Under the pieces are notes generated by a model. That model worked only from the letters and a program-made list of their open reading frames with translations, was not told the origin of the DNA and did not search any database. 64,000 nucleotides of DNA from CAZEHS01 sp964649745 (GTDB lineage Bacteria; Bacillota; Clostridia; Peptostreptococcales; Acidaminobacteraceae). The stretch lies in the NCBI GenBank assembly GCA_964649745.1, contig CAZYQI010000019.1, forward strand, positions 1-64,000, written 5' to 3'. The translations under genes and the position numbers were made by a program. Positions 16,050-24,845 of this stretch are shown here, piece by piece. Position 1 is the first letter of the stretch; every line of letters starts with the position of its first letter.

Positions 16050-16619
16050 ATGAAGCAATCCATCCGCAAAGACGCTTTGGCGCGACGGGCAGCCATTCCC
16101 AAAGCCCAACAGGCCGAGAAAAGCACAGTGATCCGCAATCTGGTTCTTTCTCTGCCGGAGGTGGCTCAGAGCAATGTAATCACCGTTTACGTGGACTTTC
16201 GGAACGAGGTGGAAACCCGGGAGCTTATCACCGGACTGCTGGGCCTTGGAAAGGTTGTGGCCCTTCCGGTGGCACACTTTGACACCTGGGAGTTGTCCTT
16301 CGTTGCCATTCATTCACTGGACTGCCTTATCCAAACGGATAGACACCTTTTGGAGCCTGCTCCGGGTTCCGGCCCCGAGATTCCCACAGAGGAAATCGAC
16401 CTGATTCTCACCCCCGGTGCCGCCTTTGATCGCCGCGGTTACCGTCTGGGTTACGGTGGGGGCTTCTACGACCGCCTGCTTGAGAAACGCAGACCGGATG
16501 TCAGGGCCATCGCGCTGGCCTTCAGCGAGCAACTGGTGGAATCCCTTCCGACAGAAGCCCACGATCAGAAGCTGGACGCTATCGTCACCGAGGAGGGAAT
16601 CATCCGCTTCCAGGCTTAA
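16050..16619 (+). CDS. 5-formyltetrahydrofolate cyclo-ligase
   Basis: This enzyme (MTHFS) uses ATP to turn 5-formyl-THF into 5,10-methenyl-THF, recycling a folate storage form. The 189-residue length is standard. The N-terminal KDALARRAAIPKAQQ region and the C-terminal phosphate-binding motif GYRLGYGGGFYDRLL (about 131-145) identify it. GTGGAGG precedes the ATG. It is monocistronic, ending in a strong terminator, and is divergent from ftsE. Confidence 0.96.
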   Translation: MKQSIRKDALARRAAIPKAQQAEKSTVIRNLVLSLPEVAQSNVITVYVDFRNEVETRELITGLLGLGKVVALPVAHFDTWELSFVAIHSLDCLIQTDRHLLEPAPGSGPEIPTEEIDLILTPGAAFDRRGYRLGYGGGFYDRLLEKRRPDVRAIALAFSEQLVESLPTEAHDQKLDAIVTEEGIIRFQA

Positions 16620-16658
16620 AAAGCCTCCGACCTGAAACACAACGGTAATAGAGACAAC

Positions 16659-16703
16659 AAAATCCCCAAATCCATTGATTTCAATAGATTTGGGGATTTT
16701 AAT
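16659..16703. terminator. Bidirectional terminator
   Basis: AAAATCCCCAAATC (from 16659) pairs with GATTTGGGGATTTT (to 16700), extended by an imperfect CATTG/CAATA part of the stem. It lies between the convergent folate and U32 genes; runs of T follow the stem on both strands. Confidence 0.85.
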
Positions 16704-16739
16704 CCTATAGGGGTCACCCCGACTTGAACTGGAACTTCC

Positions 16740-18983
16740 CTACAAAATCTCTTTGTTAAAATGTCCTCTTGTGTCTGTTTCCTGATTAAAGACAGCCTTA
16801 TTCCCTATGCCATTTAATTTGCTTAACGCCTCATCAATGGTTCTCAGAACCTGCTCTTGGGATTCAATGGTGAAGCTTAATCGGAATGCCTCGATTCCTT
16901 TTATGCCTTGCAGCTCATCTAAAAGATTAAGGGTCTTTCCATTGAGGATGGTCGTTGTACAGTCATCATGGGTAATGACGGGGAATGTTCCGTGCTCATC
17001 TTTTATCTCGTAGCTCTTCTTTTTACAAATACCGCATTGATTCATTTTTTTCAGCGGACAATATTTTGTAAACATCAAAGGCGCCTTGCCATATACGACC
17101 ATTTCCAGTGCCGGATAGCCGTCATTTTCCTCGTAATAGGCAGTCATCAAATCGTCAATTTGACTCTTATTCAATTCATAGGATAATGTGACGCGTTTCG
17201 CACCTAATTGATAGAGCATGGTGCAGCTGGCAGCATTCACAACATTCAGAGAATAGTCCGTAATAAAGGGATTGGTTTTTCTGTAATGATGAATTCCGCC
17301 ATATCCTCCGATGAGAAGCTGCCCTTCTATAGCTTTATAATCGTTTTGGTTTCTTCTGACAATGTTTTCAAAATAAATTTCCTTAATGCCACGGCTCACG
17401 CAGGCATCATACTGTTCCTTCGTCGTTACAGCAGCCGTAAGGTAGGGGTGTTCAGGGGCAAAGCTTATTTTTTCTTTTGCTTTCAAGGCCTTGGTTCTTT
17501 TCTTCTGGCTGTTAAGCTTTAAATCATATAGGCCCTGTACAAGATCCCGTCTTGCTGCATTTAAGAGCTTTGCCGGAATAAATGCATTGGATTCCGCGAA
17601 ATCCACATGACCAAGTTCAAAGATCGTATCATTCAATCTTGAAAATTGTTTGATGACCTGCTCTTTAGTCGTTGGATTATTAATGGCTTCGCCCAGGATT
17701 TCCTCGCTTTCATACACATAATTAAAGCCTAAGCCCGACCCTTCGATGATCAGCTTTGAATCCGGATACGCATACACGTTAATAGCCAGGTTAAAACGCT
17801 TAAATTCTTTTTCCAGTGACGCTTCCAACTCTTTGTAATAGAAATAATCCTTCGTGATATAGACGCAATCACCCTTGGACAGTTGTTCTTTGATTTTGAT
17901 ATAGCAGACATCCTCTGCTTTGTTGATTAAATTGCCGGCTTTATCGTACAGTTTTACCACCGTTAAAACGACATCCTCATTGTTATGACTGATCCGGATG
18001 ATATCGTTTTGATGCAAAGTCCGTGTAAGTGTTATTTCATACATGCCTTTAATGCTATTGCTGATTCTCCCAATTGAATAGCCAACGTTATTCGGTCTTA
18101 AGATGTTCGTAATCTCCTTCGGATCCTCGTGAAACAAATAGCCTTTGGTAAAGGTTCGATTGAAGGTCTTGCTCAGATTGTCTTTGTCTTCATCGGTTAG
18201 TTTATGATCTAAGGCCCTGCGGTATTTTGATACAGCATTGGCAACATACGCAGGTTCTTTCATCCGACCTTCAATTTTTAAAGAATCAATTTCTCTCAAA
18301 TCCTCAATATGCTCAATGGTGTTTAAGTCCTTCGTCGATAGAATATAGTTTTTTCCCAGAACGGTATCGGTTGTCGTATCAATGAGTTCATACTCCTTAC
18401 GACACGACCCGACACATCTTCCGCGATTTCCGCTTCGATAGCCGATCAATCCCGACATGAGACAGTTCCCAGAATACGATACGCATAAGGCGCCGTGAAC
18501 AAAAATTTCCAACGGTATTTTAGCGATCCGTTTAATCTCTATTACTTTTTCAATGGGAACCTCCCGAGACAGAACAACCCGTTTAGCGCCAAGCTCTTTA
18601 AACAGTAATGTCCCGTCTAAATCGTCTATCCCCATTTGAGTTGAACAATGGGCTTCCAGATCAAGAAAGTTCTTAACGATATACGCGAAGGCAGCCAGGT
18701 CCTGGACGATAATGCCATCAACACCTATTTCATTCAATTGGTGCATCTGCTCTTTCATCTCTTCCATTTCATTTTCGAAAACAATGGTGTTCATCGTCAC
18801 ATAGATTTTTACATTCCTCAGGTGCGCATACGTAATCGCCTCTTTTAACGATTCCAAATCAAAATTTGATGAGTATGCACGGGCACCAAATTTTTGCATT
18901 CCTAAGTATATGGCATCACACCCATTAGAAATCGCAGCTTTTAGAGCTACCATATTTCCTGCTGGAGCTAATAATTCAGTCAT
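16740..18983 (-). CDS. U32 family peptidase / RNA hydroxylation protein (RlhA-like)
   Basis: The start at 18983 was chosen for its GGAGGG site and because ELLAPAGN is the usual family N-terminus; this gives 747 residues. The U32 signature FVHGALCVSYSGNCLMSG with GRCVGSCRKEY supplies the conserved Cys set. A long C-terminal extension resembles the DUF3656-containing U32 proteins, and two more Cys clusters (KYCPLKKMNQCGICKK) are near the end. Characterised relatives (RlhA, TrhP) hydroxylate rRNA or tRNA; older ones were called collagenase-like. Codon use is visibly richer in A and T than in its neighbours, hinting at transfer. It has its own promoter. Confidence 0.88.
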   Translation of the reverse strand: MTELLAPAGNMVALKAAISNGCDAIYLGMQKFGARAYSSNFDLESLKEAITYAHLRNVKIYVTMNTIVFENEMEEMKEQMHQLNEIGVDGIIVQDLAAFAYIVKNFLDLEAHCSTQMGIDDLDGTLLFKELGAKRVVLSREVPIEKVIEIKRIAKIPLEIFVHGALCVSYSGNCLMSGLIGYRSGNRGRCVGSCRKEYELIDTTTDTVLGKNYILSTKDLNTIEHIEDLREIDSLKIEGRMKEPAYVANAVSKYRRALDHKLTDEDKDNLSKTFNRTFTKGYLFHEDPKEITNILRPNNVGYSIGRISNSIKGMYEITLTRTLHQNDIIRISHNNEDVVLTVVKLYDKAGNLINKAEDVCYIKIKEQLSKGDCVYITKDYFYYKELEASLEKEFKRFNLAINVYAYPDSKLIIEGSGLGFNYVYESEEILGEAINNPTTKEQVIKQFSRLNDTIFELGHVDFAESNAFIPAKLLNAARRDLVQGLYDLKLNSQKKRTKALKAKEKISFAPEHPYLTAAVTTKEQYDACVSRGIKEIYFENIVRRNQNDYKAIEGQLLIGGYGGIHHYRKTNPFITDYSLNVVNAASCTMLYQLGAKRVTLSYELNKSQIDDLMTAYYEENDGYPALEMVVYGKAPLMFTKYCPLKKMNQCGICKKKSYEIKDEHGTFPVITHDDCTTTILNGKTLNLLDELQGIKGIEAFRLSFTIESQEQVLRTIDEALSKLNGIGNKAVFNQETDTRGHFNKEIL

Positions 18984-19104
18984 TTTCCCTCCATACAACT
19001 CGCTATTCTTCGCTAAGTGCTTCTAACCGGTTGCAATTTTTTTTGCTTGAATCGTTTCTATTATCCTCTATTTTAAAACACGCGTCTAAATTTGGCGCAG
19101 TAGA

Positions 19105-19133
19105 ATTATAACAATTCACGCTGAACAACACAA
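19105..19133 (-). promoter_or_regulatory. Probable promoter of the U32 gene
   Basis: On the minus strand TATAAT (19105-19110) has a weak TTGTGT (19128-19133) 17 bp upstream. It lies about 120 bp before the start codon, so a long leader is implied. Confidence 0.5.
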
Positions 19134-19156
19134 GAAGAGACGCCAAAACAAATGAA

Positions 19157-19194
19157 AAACTCTAAACCCATCATACTCAATGTGTTTAGAGTTT
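19157..19194. terminator. Hairpin in the U32-lon intergenic region
   Basis: AAACTCTAAAC (19157-19167) pairs with GTTTAGAGTTT (19184-19194). The 330 bp between 18984 and 19313 hold the U32 promoter, this hairpin and a weaker GC-rich stem just before the lon stop codon (about 19280-19315); I see no gene there. Confidence 0.5.
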
Positions 19195-19313
19195 CAACCC
19201 TGAAGGCAAAACCCCGTTACATATGATTCGGGGAATACTCCCAGGCATTCTATTTGAATATCCCTGTGTTAGACGATTAAAGCAACCTCTGGACAAATGA
19301 CCGGAGGCTTTTG

Positions 19314-21788
19314 CTATTCATTTGGAAGTGCTTTTCTAGGGGACTTCTTGGCCGTTTTTTCTGCCTTGCTCTTTTCCCCTGCCTTTGATTTATCGCTGTT
19401 CCGTTGGAGCAGTGGTTTTGCCAGCTCTTTCAGGCGTTCGTCCACCATATAGTGAATGGTGCCTTTGGGGAAGCTGCCGTTCTTCTGTCTTACTCCGGCC
19501 TTCCTGCCCATCATGATCTCAATGCCTTCATCGATATGACTCACCGCATAGATGTTGAACATGCCGGCTTTAACCGCTTCAATCACATCGTTGCCCAACA
19601 TCAGGTTTTTCACGTTCTGATAGGGAATCATAACCCCCTGTTCACCGGTGAGTCCCTTCAGTCTGCAGACCTTGAAGAAGCCTTCGATCTTCTCGTTAAC
19701 CCCTCCGATGGGCTGAATCTGCCCCCGTTGATTGACCGATCCTGTCACCGCGATGCTTTGTTTGATGGGCACCCCCGACAGACTGGACAAAATCCCATAA
19801 AGCTCTGTGGAGGATGCACTGTCTCCGTCAACCCCGCTGTACAGTTGCTCGAAAACAATGCTGCAGGCCAGAGCCATGGGTTTATCCTGGGCATAGGTGT
19901 GTCCCATATACCCGGTGATGATCAGAACACCCTTATCATGGATCTTCCCGCTGGTTCGGGCTTCCCGTTCGATGTTGATGATGCCACTTTGGCCTCTGTA
20001 TGTGGAAACGGTGATCTTGCTGGGCTTCCCGAAGGAATACTGGCCCGTGCCCACCACGGCCAAACCATTGATTTCACCCACTTTATCCCCTTCCACATCC
20101 AACAGGTAGGTGCCGTCATCAAACATCTCCAGGATTTTTTCCTCCGACATATTGGAACGGTGCCGTTTTTCCTCCAGAGCCGTCTCCACATGGTGCCGTC
20201 GTACCATGGAATCTCCCTGAACCTCTGCCCAGCTGTTTGCCTCATACAGGATATCCACAATCCGGTTCAACCGGGATGAAAGCTTGGTTTGGTCGTCCGC
20301 CATCCGGGAGATGTACTCAATAACCCGGGCAACCGCATTGCGATCAAAATGACGGAGGTTATCCTTTTCGCAGTGAGCCGCGATAAATCGGGCCAACAGT
20401 TTGATGTTTTCGTCATTGCGGGGCATTTCCATGTCGAATTCCGCAGTGATCTTGAACAGCTTGCGGAAATCTTCGTCGTATTGATACAGCAGGTAATAGG
20501 TGTACGCATCCCCTATGATAATCAGCTTCACATCCAGGGGAATCGGCTGTGGCCGGAGGGTTGTGGCCACCATCAGCCCCATCTGCTTGCCCAGGGCCTC
20601 GATATTGATTTCCTTGGTGAGCATGCACCGCTTCAGACCCGTCCACGCATAGGGGGCCGTCAGGATATCCTTGGCATGGACCACCAGATAACCGCCGTTG
20701 GCCTCGTGGAGAGATCCCTTCTTAATCATGGTGAAGTCTGTCTTCATGACGCCCATCTCGTTCTTGTACTCCACGGCTCCGGTGAGGTTAATATAGGTTG
20801 GATTGTTTTCAAATACAATGGGGGCACAGGTTTTTTCACTGTTGTCCACAAAGATATTGATCTTGTACCGGTCGAAGAAGGCCTCCGCGCTCTTTGCCTG
20901 AAGCATGGCCATGGGGTTGTCTGCGCCCTCCCCCGCTTTAATATAGCGGAATCGGTCGATATTCTCCACAACGTCGTCCACCACCTGGTCCAACCACTCC
21001 ACAACCGTTTTTCTTGATTCAAACTTCTCACGAAGGGGCAACAGGTGGAAGGTTACAATCCGACGCCCCATCTGTTCGTCCAGCTCCTTGATCTTCTGCC
21101 GATAGTTTTCCTCTTCTGTTCGGAGGGTGCTGAAGATGTCCACGGTCTCGTTGCTCAACTTGGTGGAATTATTTTTCATTTCTTCATATTCATCTTCTGT
21201 AATCGAACGATACTCCTCTTCCGTCATGGGCTCGCCGTTCTTAAGAGGGATGCTGATCAGCCCCCGCTCGTTCTGACTGAACCGAAATCCAAACTTCACA
21301 CCCACTTCGTTCAGCTGTTCGATGATCTTCTGGGTGGTTTCCTGATACTGTTCCGTCAGAATTGTCTTGGTGTTCTCATAATCCTTCCCGGTAAATACGG
21401 TTTCAATCTCCTTCTTCAGGAAGGTCATGACCCGCTCCAGGCCTTTTTCGAACTCCTTTGCCGTTCCGGTTTCAAGGTCAAGAGCCAGGGGCGCGTGGGG
21501 ATCCTTGAAATTATGAACATACACCCAGTCGCAGGGGGCGGACTTCTTGGCCGCCTTCTTTTCCGTAATGCGCTTCACATAGCTGTTGCGTCCGGAGCCC
21601 CAGCTGCCTGAAACATATATGTTGTACCCGTTCTGATTGATGGAAAGACCGAAATCCAAGGCTTTGGTAGCCCGTTCCTGACCGATGACGCCATATAGGG
21701 GCGTCAGCTCCGCCGTGCTGTCATATCCAAAACAGCTGGAGTCACAGGGACTGGTCAGTTGTTCGGGCTTCAGTTTTAAATTTTCCAT
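19314..21788 (-). CDS. Lon-like ATP-dependent protease (COG1067 type)
   Basis: This 824-residue protein combines an AAA+-like domain with a C-terminal S16 (Lon) protease domain. The Ser-Lys dyad is intact: Ser657 in GDSASSTE and Lys700 in GGVNEKIEG, 43 residues apart as in Lon. The N-terminal nucleotide loop reads SGSWGSGRNS, with Arg in place of the Walker A Lys, as is usual in this subfamily. A coiled, Glu/Lys-rich insert covers about 150-260. The Lys-rich C-terminal tail (about 795-824) is unlike the domain and may be disordered. It probably degrades damaged or regulatory proteins. Confidence 0.92.
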   Translation of the reverse strand: MENLKLKPEQLTSPCDSSCFGYDSTAELTPLYGVIGQERATKALDFGLSINQNGYNIYVSGSWGSGRNSYVKRITEKKAAKKSAPCDWVYVHNFKDPHAPLALDLETGTAKEFEKGLERVMTFLKKEIETVFTGKDYENTKTILTEQYQETTQKIIEQLNEVGVKFGFRFSQNERGLISIPLKNGEPMTEEEYRSITEDEYEEMKNNSTKLSNETVDIFSTLRTEEENYRQKIKELDEQMGRRIVTFHLLPLREKFESRKTVVEWLDQVVDDVVENIDRFRYIKAGEGADNPMAMLQAKSAEAFFDRYKINIFVDNSEKTCAPIVFENNPTYINLTGAVEYKNEMGVMKTDFTMIKKGSLHEANGGYLVVHAKDILTAPYAWTGLKRCMLTKEINIEALGKQMGLMVATTLRPQPIPLDVKLIIIGDAYTYYLLYQYDEDFRKLFKITAEFDMEMPRNDENIKLLARFIAAHCEKDNLRHFDRNAVARVIEYISRMADDQTKLSSRLNRIVDILYEANSWAEVQGDSMVRRHHVETALEEKRHRSNMSEEKILEMFDDGTYLLDVEGDKVGEINGLAVVGTGQYSFGKPSKITVSTYRGQSGIINIEREARTSGKIHDKGVLIITGYMGHTYAQDKPMALACSIVFEQLYSGVDGDSASSTELYGILSSLSGVPIKQSIAVTGSVNQRGQIQPIGGVNEKIEGFFKVCRLKGLTGEQGVMIPYQNVKNLMLGNDVIEAVKAGMFNIYAVSHIDEGIEIMMGRKAGVRQKNGSFPKGTIHYMVDERLKELAKPLLQRNSDKSKAGEKSKAEKTAKKSPRKALPNE

Positions 21789-21921
21789 AGTGCTACCCCC
21801 TTGAAATTCTAAATGATTTTCATACCTGTCTGAGCAGTAATTACCCGTTTAAAGGGCCCTTAATCATCCTGTTCAGCGGGTTTCACATTCAGAATACCAT
21901 ACTTTGCTAAATACCGGTGCG

Positions 21922-21950
21922 TTGTAAACGGTTTTACGCCGTGATATATT
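21922..21950 (+). promoter_or_regulatory. Promoter of the DMT permease gene
   Basis: TTGTAA (21922-21927) and TATATT (21945-21950) are 17 bp apart. They lie 30 bp before the ATG at 21980. Confidence 0.65.
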
Positions 21951-21979
21951 CAAAATAGGTCTGCTAATGGGAGTGACAA

Positions 21980-22882
21980 ATGAAACTGCAATTGAAAGCC
22001 GACCTCAGTCTGGTCTTTGTGGCCATAGGCTGGGGAATAAACTTCATTTTTACAAAAAATGCACTGAACGAACTGAGCCCATTCAATTTTCTCTCCATCC
22101 GGTTCCTGCTTGCCTTCGCCATGTGCGCCCTGGCCTTCGCTCCCCGGTTCAGGAGGCTGGATCGCCGGACGTTAATCAGCAGTACCATCATGGGCTTTGT
22201 ACTGTTTCTCTGCTATACCTTCAACACACTGAGCATCCTCTATACCAGCATTGCGAAGAGCGCTTTTATTACCTGCTCTGCCGTTGTAATCGTTCCGATT
22301 CTCCTTTATCTATGGGCCCGGGAAAAACCGGATACCGGAACAATGATCGGCTGCATATTGGCCTTTATCGGACTGGGCTTCATGACCCTTACCGGCTATG
22401 AGCCCATGAACACAGGCGATTTTTTGGCGTTGATGGCAGCGATTTTCGGTGCTGTCCATCTCATCCTCACCGGTAAATACACCCGAAACTGCGACTCCAT
22501 ATTGCTGGGGATTGTGCAATTGGGCATAGTGGGGCTGCTCAGCATAGCGGCAAGCCTGATCGTTGAAAAACCCATTATTCCGCCGCCCTCACCTCTTTGG
22601 ATCAACCTGGGGCTGATCAGCCTGATCTGTACCGCCGGGGCCTTCATCATCCTCACCGTTGCCCAGCAATATACCTCCGCCTCCCACGCCGCCCTGATCC
22701 TGACAGCCGAGCCTGTGTTCGCCGCCATATTCGCCTTTATCCTGCTTGGGGATCTGATGACGGCATTCGAAATCCTGGGAGCTGTGTTGGCCACCCTGGG
22801 AATCATGGCTTCCGAGGTGGATTTTAAGAATTTGCTGCGTATCCCTAAACCCGGCGGAACCGTTAACCGTGCTGAAAGATAG
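21980..22882 (+). CDS. DMT superfamily transporter (EamA)
   Basis: The 300-residue product has ten hydrophobic segments in two EamA repeats. The first contains GWGINFIFTKNALNELSPF and FLSIRFLLAF; the second ends with AEPVFAAIFAFILLGDLMTAFEILGAVL, a typical EamA finish. Members export amino acids or metabolites, and the substrate cannot be read from sequence. GGGAGTG precedes the ATG. It is monocistronic with its own promoter and terminator. Confidence 0.92.
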   Translation: MKLQLKADLSLVFVAIGWGINFIFTKNALNELSPFNFLSIRFLLAFAMCALAFAPRFRRLDRRTLISSTIMGFVLFLCYTFNTLSILYTSIAKSAFITCSAVVIVPILLYLWAREKPDTGTMIGCILAFIGLGFMTLTGYEPMNTGDFLALMAAIFGAVHLILTGKYTRNCDSILLGIVQLGIVGLLSIAASLIVEKPIIPPPSPLWINLGLISLICTAGAFIILTVAQQYTSASHAALILTAEPVFAAIFAFILLGDLMTAFEILGAVLATLGIMASEVDFKNLLRIPKPGGTVNRAER

Positions 22883-22883
22883 C

Positions 22884-22926
22884 AAGACCTGCATTCCCTT
22901 TGACGTGGAATGCAGGTCTTATTTTA
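22884..22926 (+). terminator. Terminator of the DMT gene
   Basis: AAGACCTGCATTCC (22884-22897) pairs perfectly with 22907-22920, followed by ATTTTAT. The symmetric stem can also serve the minus-strand toxin gene. Confidence 0.88.
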
Positions 22927-22967
22927 TCCGATGCCTAACTGATTGAAGGATCGCTTCATCGGAGCAA

Positions 22968-23228
22968 CTATTCTCCATAATGGGTTTTACACTGAACAAT
23001 TTCAATGTTTCCATCTCTTATCCGGTGAACCAGTCGATTCTTTTCGTCTATTCGCCTGCTCCAAAACCCTGACCAATTTTCTCCCAGTGGCTCGGGCTTA
23101 CCTATTCCATCATAACCATTACGTGCGATATCCTGTATCAAGAGATTCACGCGCCTAAGTGTTTTTCTGTCTTGGGTTTGCCAATACACGTAGTCTTCCC
23201 ACGCCTGCTGGGAAAACACCCTATTCAT
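22968..23228 (-). CDS. yoeB: YoeB family toxin (Txe/YoeB mRNA interferase)
   Basis: YoeB-type toxins bind the ribosomal A site and cut mRNA. The start chosen is the ATG at 23228, which overlaps the antitoxin stop codon by 8 bp; a longer frame would run into the antitoxin gene. The 86-residue product keeps every catalytic position of E. coli YoeB at the same number: Glu46, Arg65, His83 and Tyr84. SGFWSRRIDEKNRLVHRI is the family core. The toxin looks intact. Confidence 0.95.
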   Translation of the reverse strand: MNRVFSQQAWEDYVYWQTQDRKTLRRVNLLIQDIARNGYDGIGKPEPLGENWSGFWSRRIDEKNRLVHRIRDGNIEIVQCKTHYGE

Positions 23229-23499
23229 TGGCCATTTCCTCAAGCTCTGCGGCCGTTTTCTTTTCCGTTTTTCCTGCATCCATCTGTTGGATTGATTTTT
23301 TCAACACCTGCATATTGTAATCACTGTAAAAGGGATCTGCCCCCGTGACTGCGAAAGGTATCCCGTTGTGAAGCAGGGACTGTTTCAAAAAAAGCCGTAC
23401 CGCAGTAGGCATATCAAGGCCCAAATCCTTGAAAAGCTTCTCTGCACTTTCTTTGAGGGCATCATCAACCCTTACCTGAATTAAACTGCTGTGCGCCAT
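23221..23499 (-). CDS. RelB/DinJ family antitoxin
   Basis: The 92-residue product starts at an ATG behind GGAGGTGG at 23499. The N-terminal ribbon-helix-helix (LIQVRVDDALKESAEKLFKDLGLDMPTAVRLFL) is the RelB/DinJ DNA-binding fold, and the C-terminal half is charged, as toxin-wrapping tails are. It is translated ahead of yoeB with an 8 bp overlap, the usual antitoxin-first order. YoeB more often pairs with YefM/Phd antitoxins, so this pair is a mixed type. Confidence 0.93.
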   Translation of the reverse strand: MAHSSLIQVRVDDALKESAEKLFKDLGLDMPTAVRLFLKQSLLHNGIPFAVTGADPFYSDYNMQVLKKSIQQMDAGKTEKKTAAELEEMANE

Positions 23500-23514
23500 A
23501 AAGCCACCTCCTTC

Positions 23515-23554
23515 TTGTAATACAACAGTAATGCAAACACATTCATTTGTCAAT
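23515..23554 (-). promoter_or_regulatory. Toxin-antitoxin promoter and possible operator
   Basis: On the minus strand TTGACA (23549-23554) is a perfect -35, but the -10 at 17 bp is weak. The 11 bp palindrome TTGTAATACAA (23515-23525) lies just upstream of the antitoxin ribosome site and is a plausible site for the ribbon-helix-helix antitoxin. Confidence 0.5.
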
Positions 23555-23580
23555 ATTGATGGTCATCGCTCCATTTCATA

Positions 23581-23609
23581 TTGAAGCCTCGCAAGCTTTT
23601 TTATACAAT
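23581..23609 (+). promoter_or_regulatory. Probable promoter of the SLH gene
   Basis: TTGAAG (23581-23586) and TACAAT (23604-23609) are 17 bp apart. The leader of about 150 nt contains a GC-rich hairpin. Confidence 0.6.
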
Positions 23610-23629
23610 GGTTTTGGACAATTGGCAAC

Positions 23630-23659
23630 GGCCTTCGCCGCCTAACGGCGCCTCAGGCC
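23630..23659. other. GC-rich hairpin in the SLH leader
   Basis: GGCC (23630-23633) and CGCCG (23636-23640) pair with CGGCG (23646-23650) and GGCC (23656-23659). A second small stem, GAGCTTCGCTC, follows with a T-rich stretch after it. This could be a leader structure or part of a dispersed repeat. Confidence 0.5.
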
Positions 23660-23768
23660 GGAACGAACCCCAAAGAGCTTCGCTCCTCTTTTCTCCTCTA
23701 TTTTTAGTCCCTGCCCAACTCCTATTTTATACCAATTTGTTTATTCACACTCAATTGGAGGCTTAATT

Positions 23769-24842
23769 ATGAAAAAACCGTTAGCAGTGATTCTTGCAGT
23801 CGCAATGGTATTCAGTTCCATCAGTTTTGCCGATTCAGGCATTCTCAACAAAATCAGCTCCAGTCAATCTATTCAAAATCTCAAAACCATGGGTGCCACC
23901 CTGATTCAGAATACCCTGGCCAAGTTCAAGGACGTTAAAGCCGGCGAATGGTACATGGATTCCGTATCTAAACTGGTTGAACTGGGCGGTATCAAGGGGT
24001 ATGAAGACGGAACGTTCCGGCCCACCGGAACCATCACACGAGCCGAGTACACCTCCATTGTTGCCGGATCGCTTGGATTAAAGCCTGTTGAGGGTGTTAC
24101 CGGTCACTGGTCGGCAGGCATCATGGCTGCGGCAACCCAAGCCGGGTTGGTTCAAGCTGGGGAGTTTGCGGATGTTACAAAGCCCATCACCCGTAACGAA
24201 ATGGCCCGTATGGTTGTCAGAGCGGTCATGTATCAAAAGGAAGCCGTGCCGACCGATTATCTGGACTATGCCGCTCTGGTGGCTGATCTGGCCAGCACGG
24301 GAACATTCAAAGACGATGTAACGAAGGTTGTGGCCATGGGAATCATCTCCGGTTATCCGGACAAAACCTTCCAAGGAGCCCGAACGCTATCCAGAGCAGA
24401 AGCATCAGCTGTAGTCATCCGGATTTTGGATAAGGATGCTCGGAAGGTTCCAAACAAACCGTCAGTTGCCGGAACAATTCAATTGGGTGAAACAAAACCG
24501 GTAACCGAATTTGTCAACAACGTAACAGAACTCAATAAGTTCAACCCGAATCTTAAGACCGTGACGCTGGTGACGGCGGAATCGTTAGGGCTGAAGGTCG
24601 AAAAGACTCCCGGGACGGATACAATGACGATTAGAGCGCCGGGTCGGACTGGCGTTATGACCGCTATTAAGGACGGCAAAACTGTCACCGCTTTCTCTGG
24701 CGCATATATGCCAGGATTAAACGGTACCCTTTACGACACCTCCCGTTTCCCTGTGGACTACAAGACCATCGACTACTTCGGGTTCTTCCGGATGGATGAT
24801 CAACCCGGCATGAAGCTGGTTATCAACCCCTGGAAGGAGTAA
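23769..24842 (+). CDS. S-layer homology (SLH) domain protein
   Basis: The 357-residue secreted protein has a signal peptide (cleavage near SFADSG) and three SLH repeats at about 53-100 (FKDVKAGEWYMDSV), 112-155 and 176-220. Three SLH repeats form the prong that binds pyruvylated secondary cell-wall polymer, so it should sit on the cell surface. The remaining 135 residues are not recognised. GGAGG precedes the ATG. The downstream secreted protein starts 3 bp after its stop codon. The csaB-type gene at 41.2 kb would make the matching wall ligand. Confidence 0.93.
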   Translation: MKKPLAVILAVAMVFSSISFADSGILNKISSSQSIQNLKTMGATLIQNTLAKFKDVKAGEWYMDSVSKLVELGGIKGYEDGTFRPTGTITRAEYTSIVAGSLGLKPVEGVTGHWSAGIMAAATQAGLVQAGEFADVTKPITRNEMARMVVRAVMYQKEAVPTDYLDYAALVADLASTGTFKDDVTKVVAMGIISGYPDKTFQGARTLSRAEASAVVIRILDKDARKVPNKPSVAGTIQLGETKPVTEFVNNVTELNKFNPNLKTVTLVTAESLGLKVEKTPGTDTMTIRAPGRTGVMTAIKDGKTVTAFSGAYMPGLNGTLYDTSRFPVDYKTIDYFGFFRMDDQPGMKLVINPWKE

Positions 24843-24845
24843 CGC

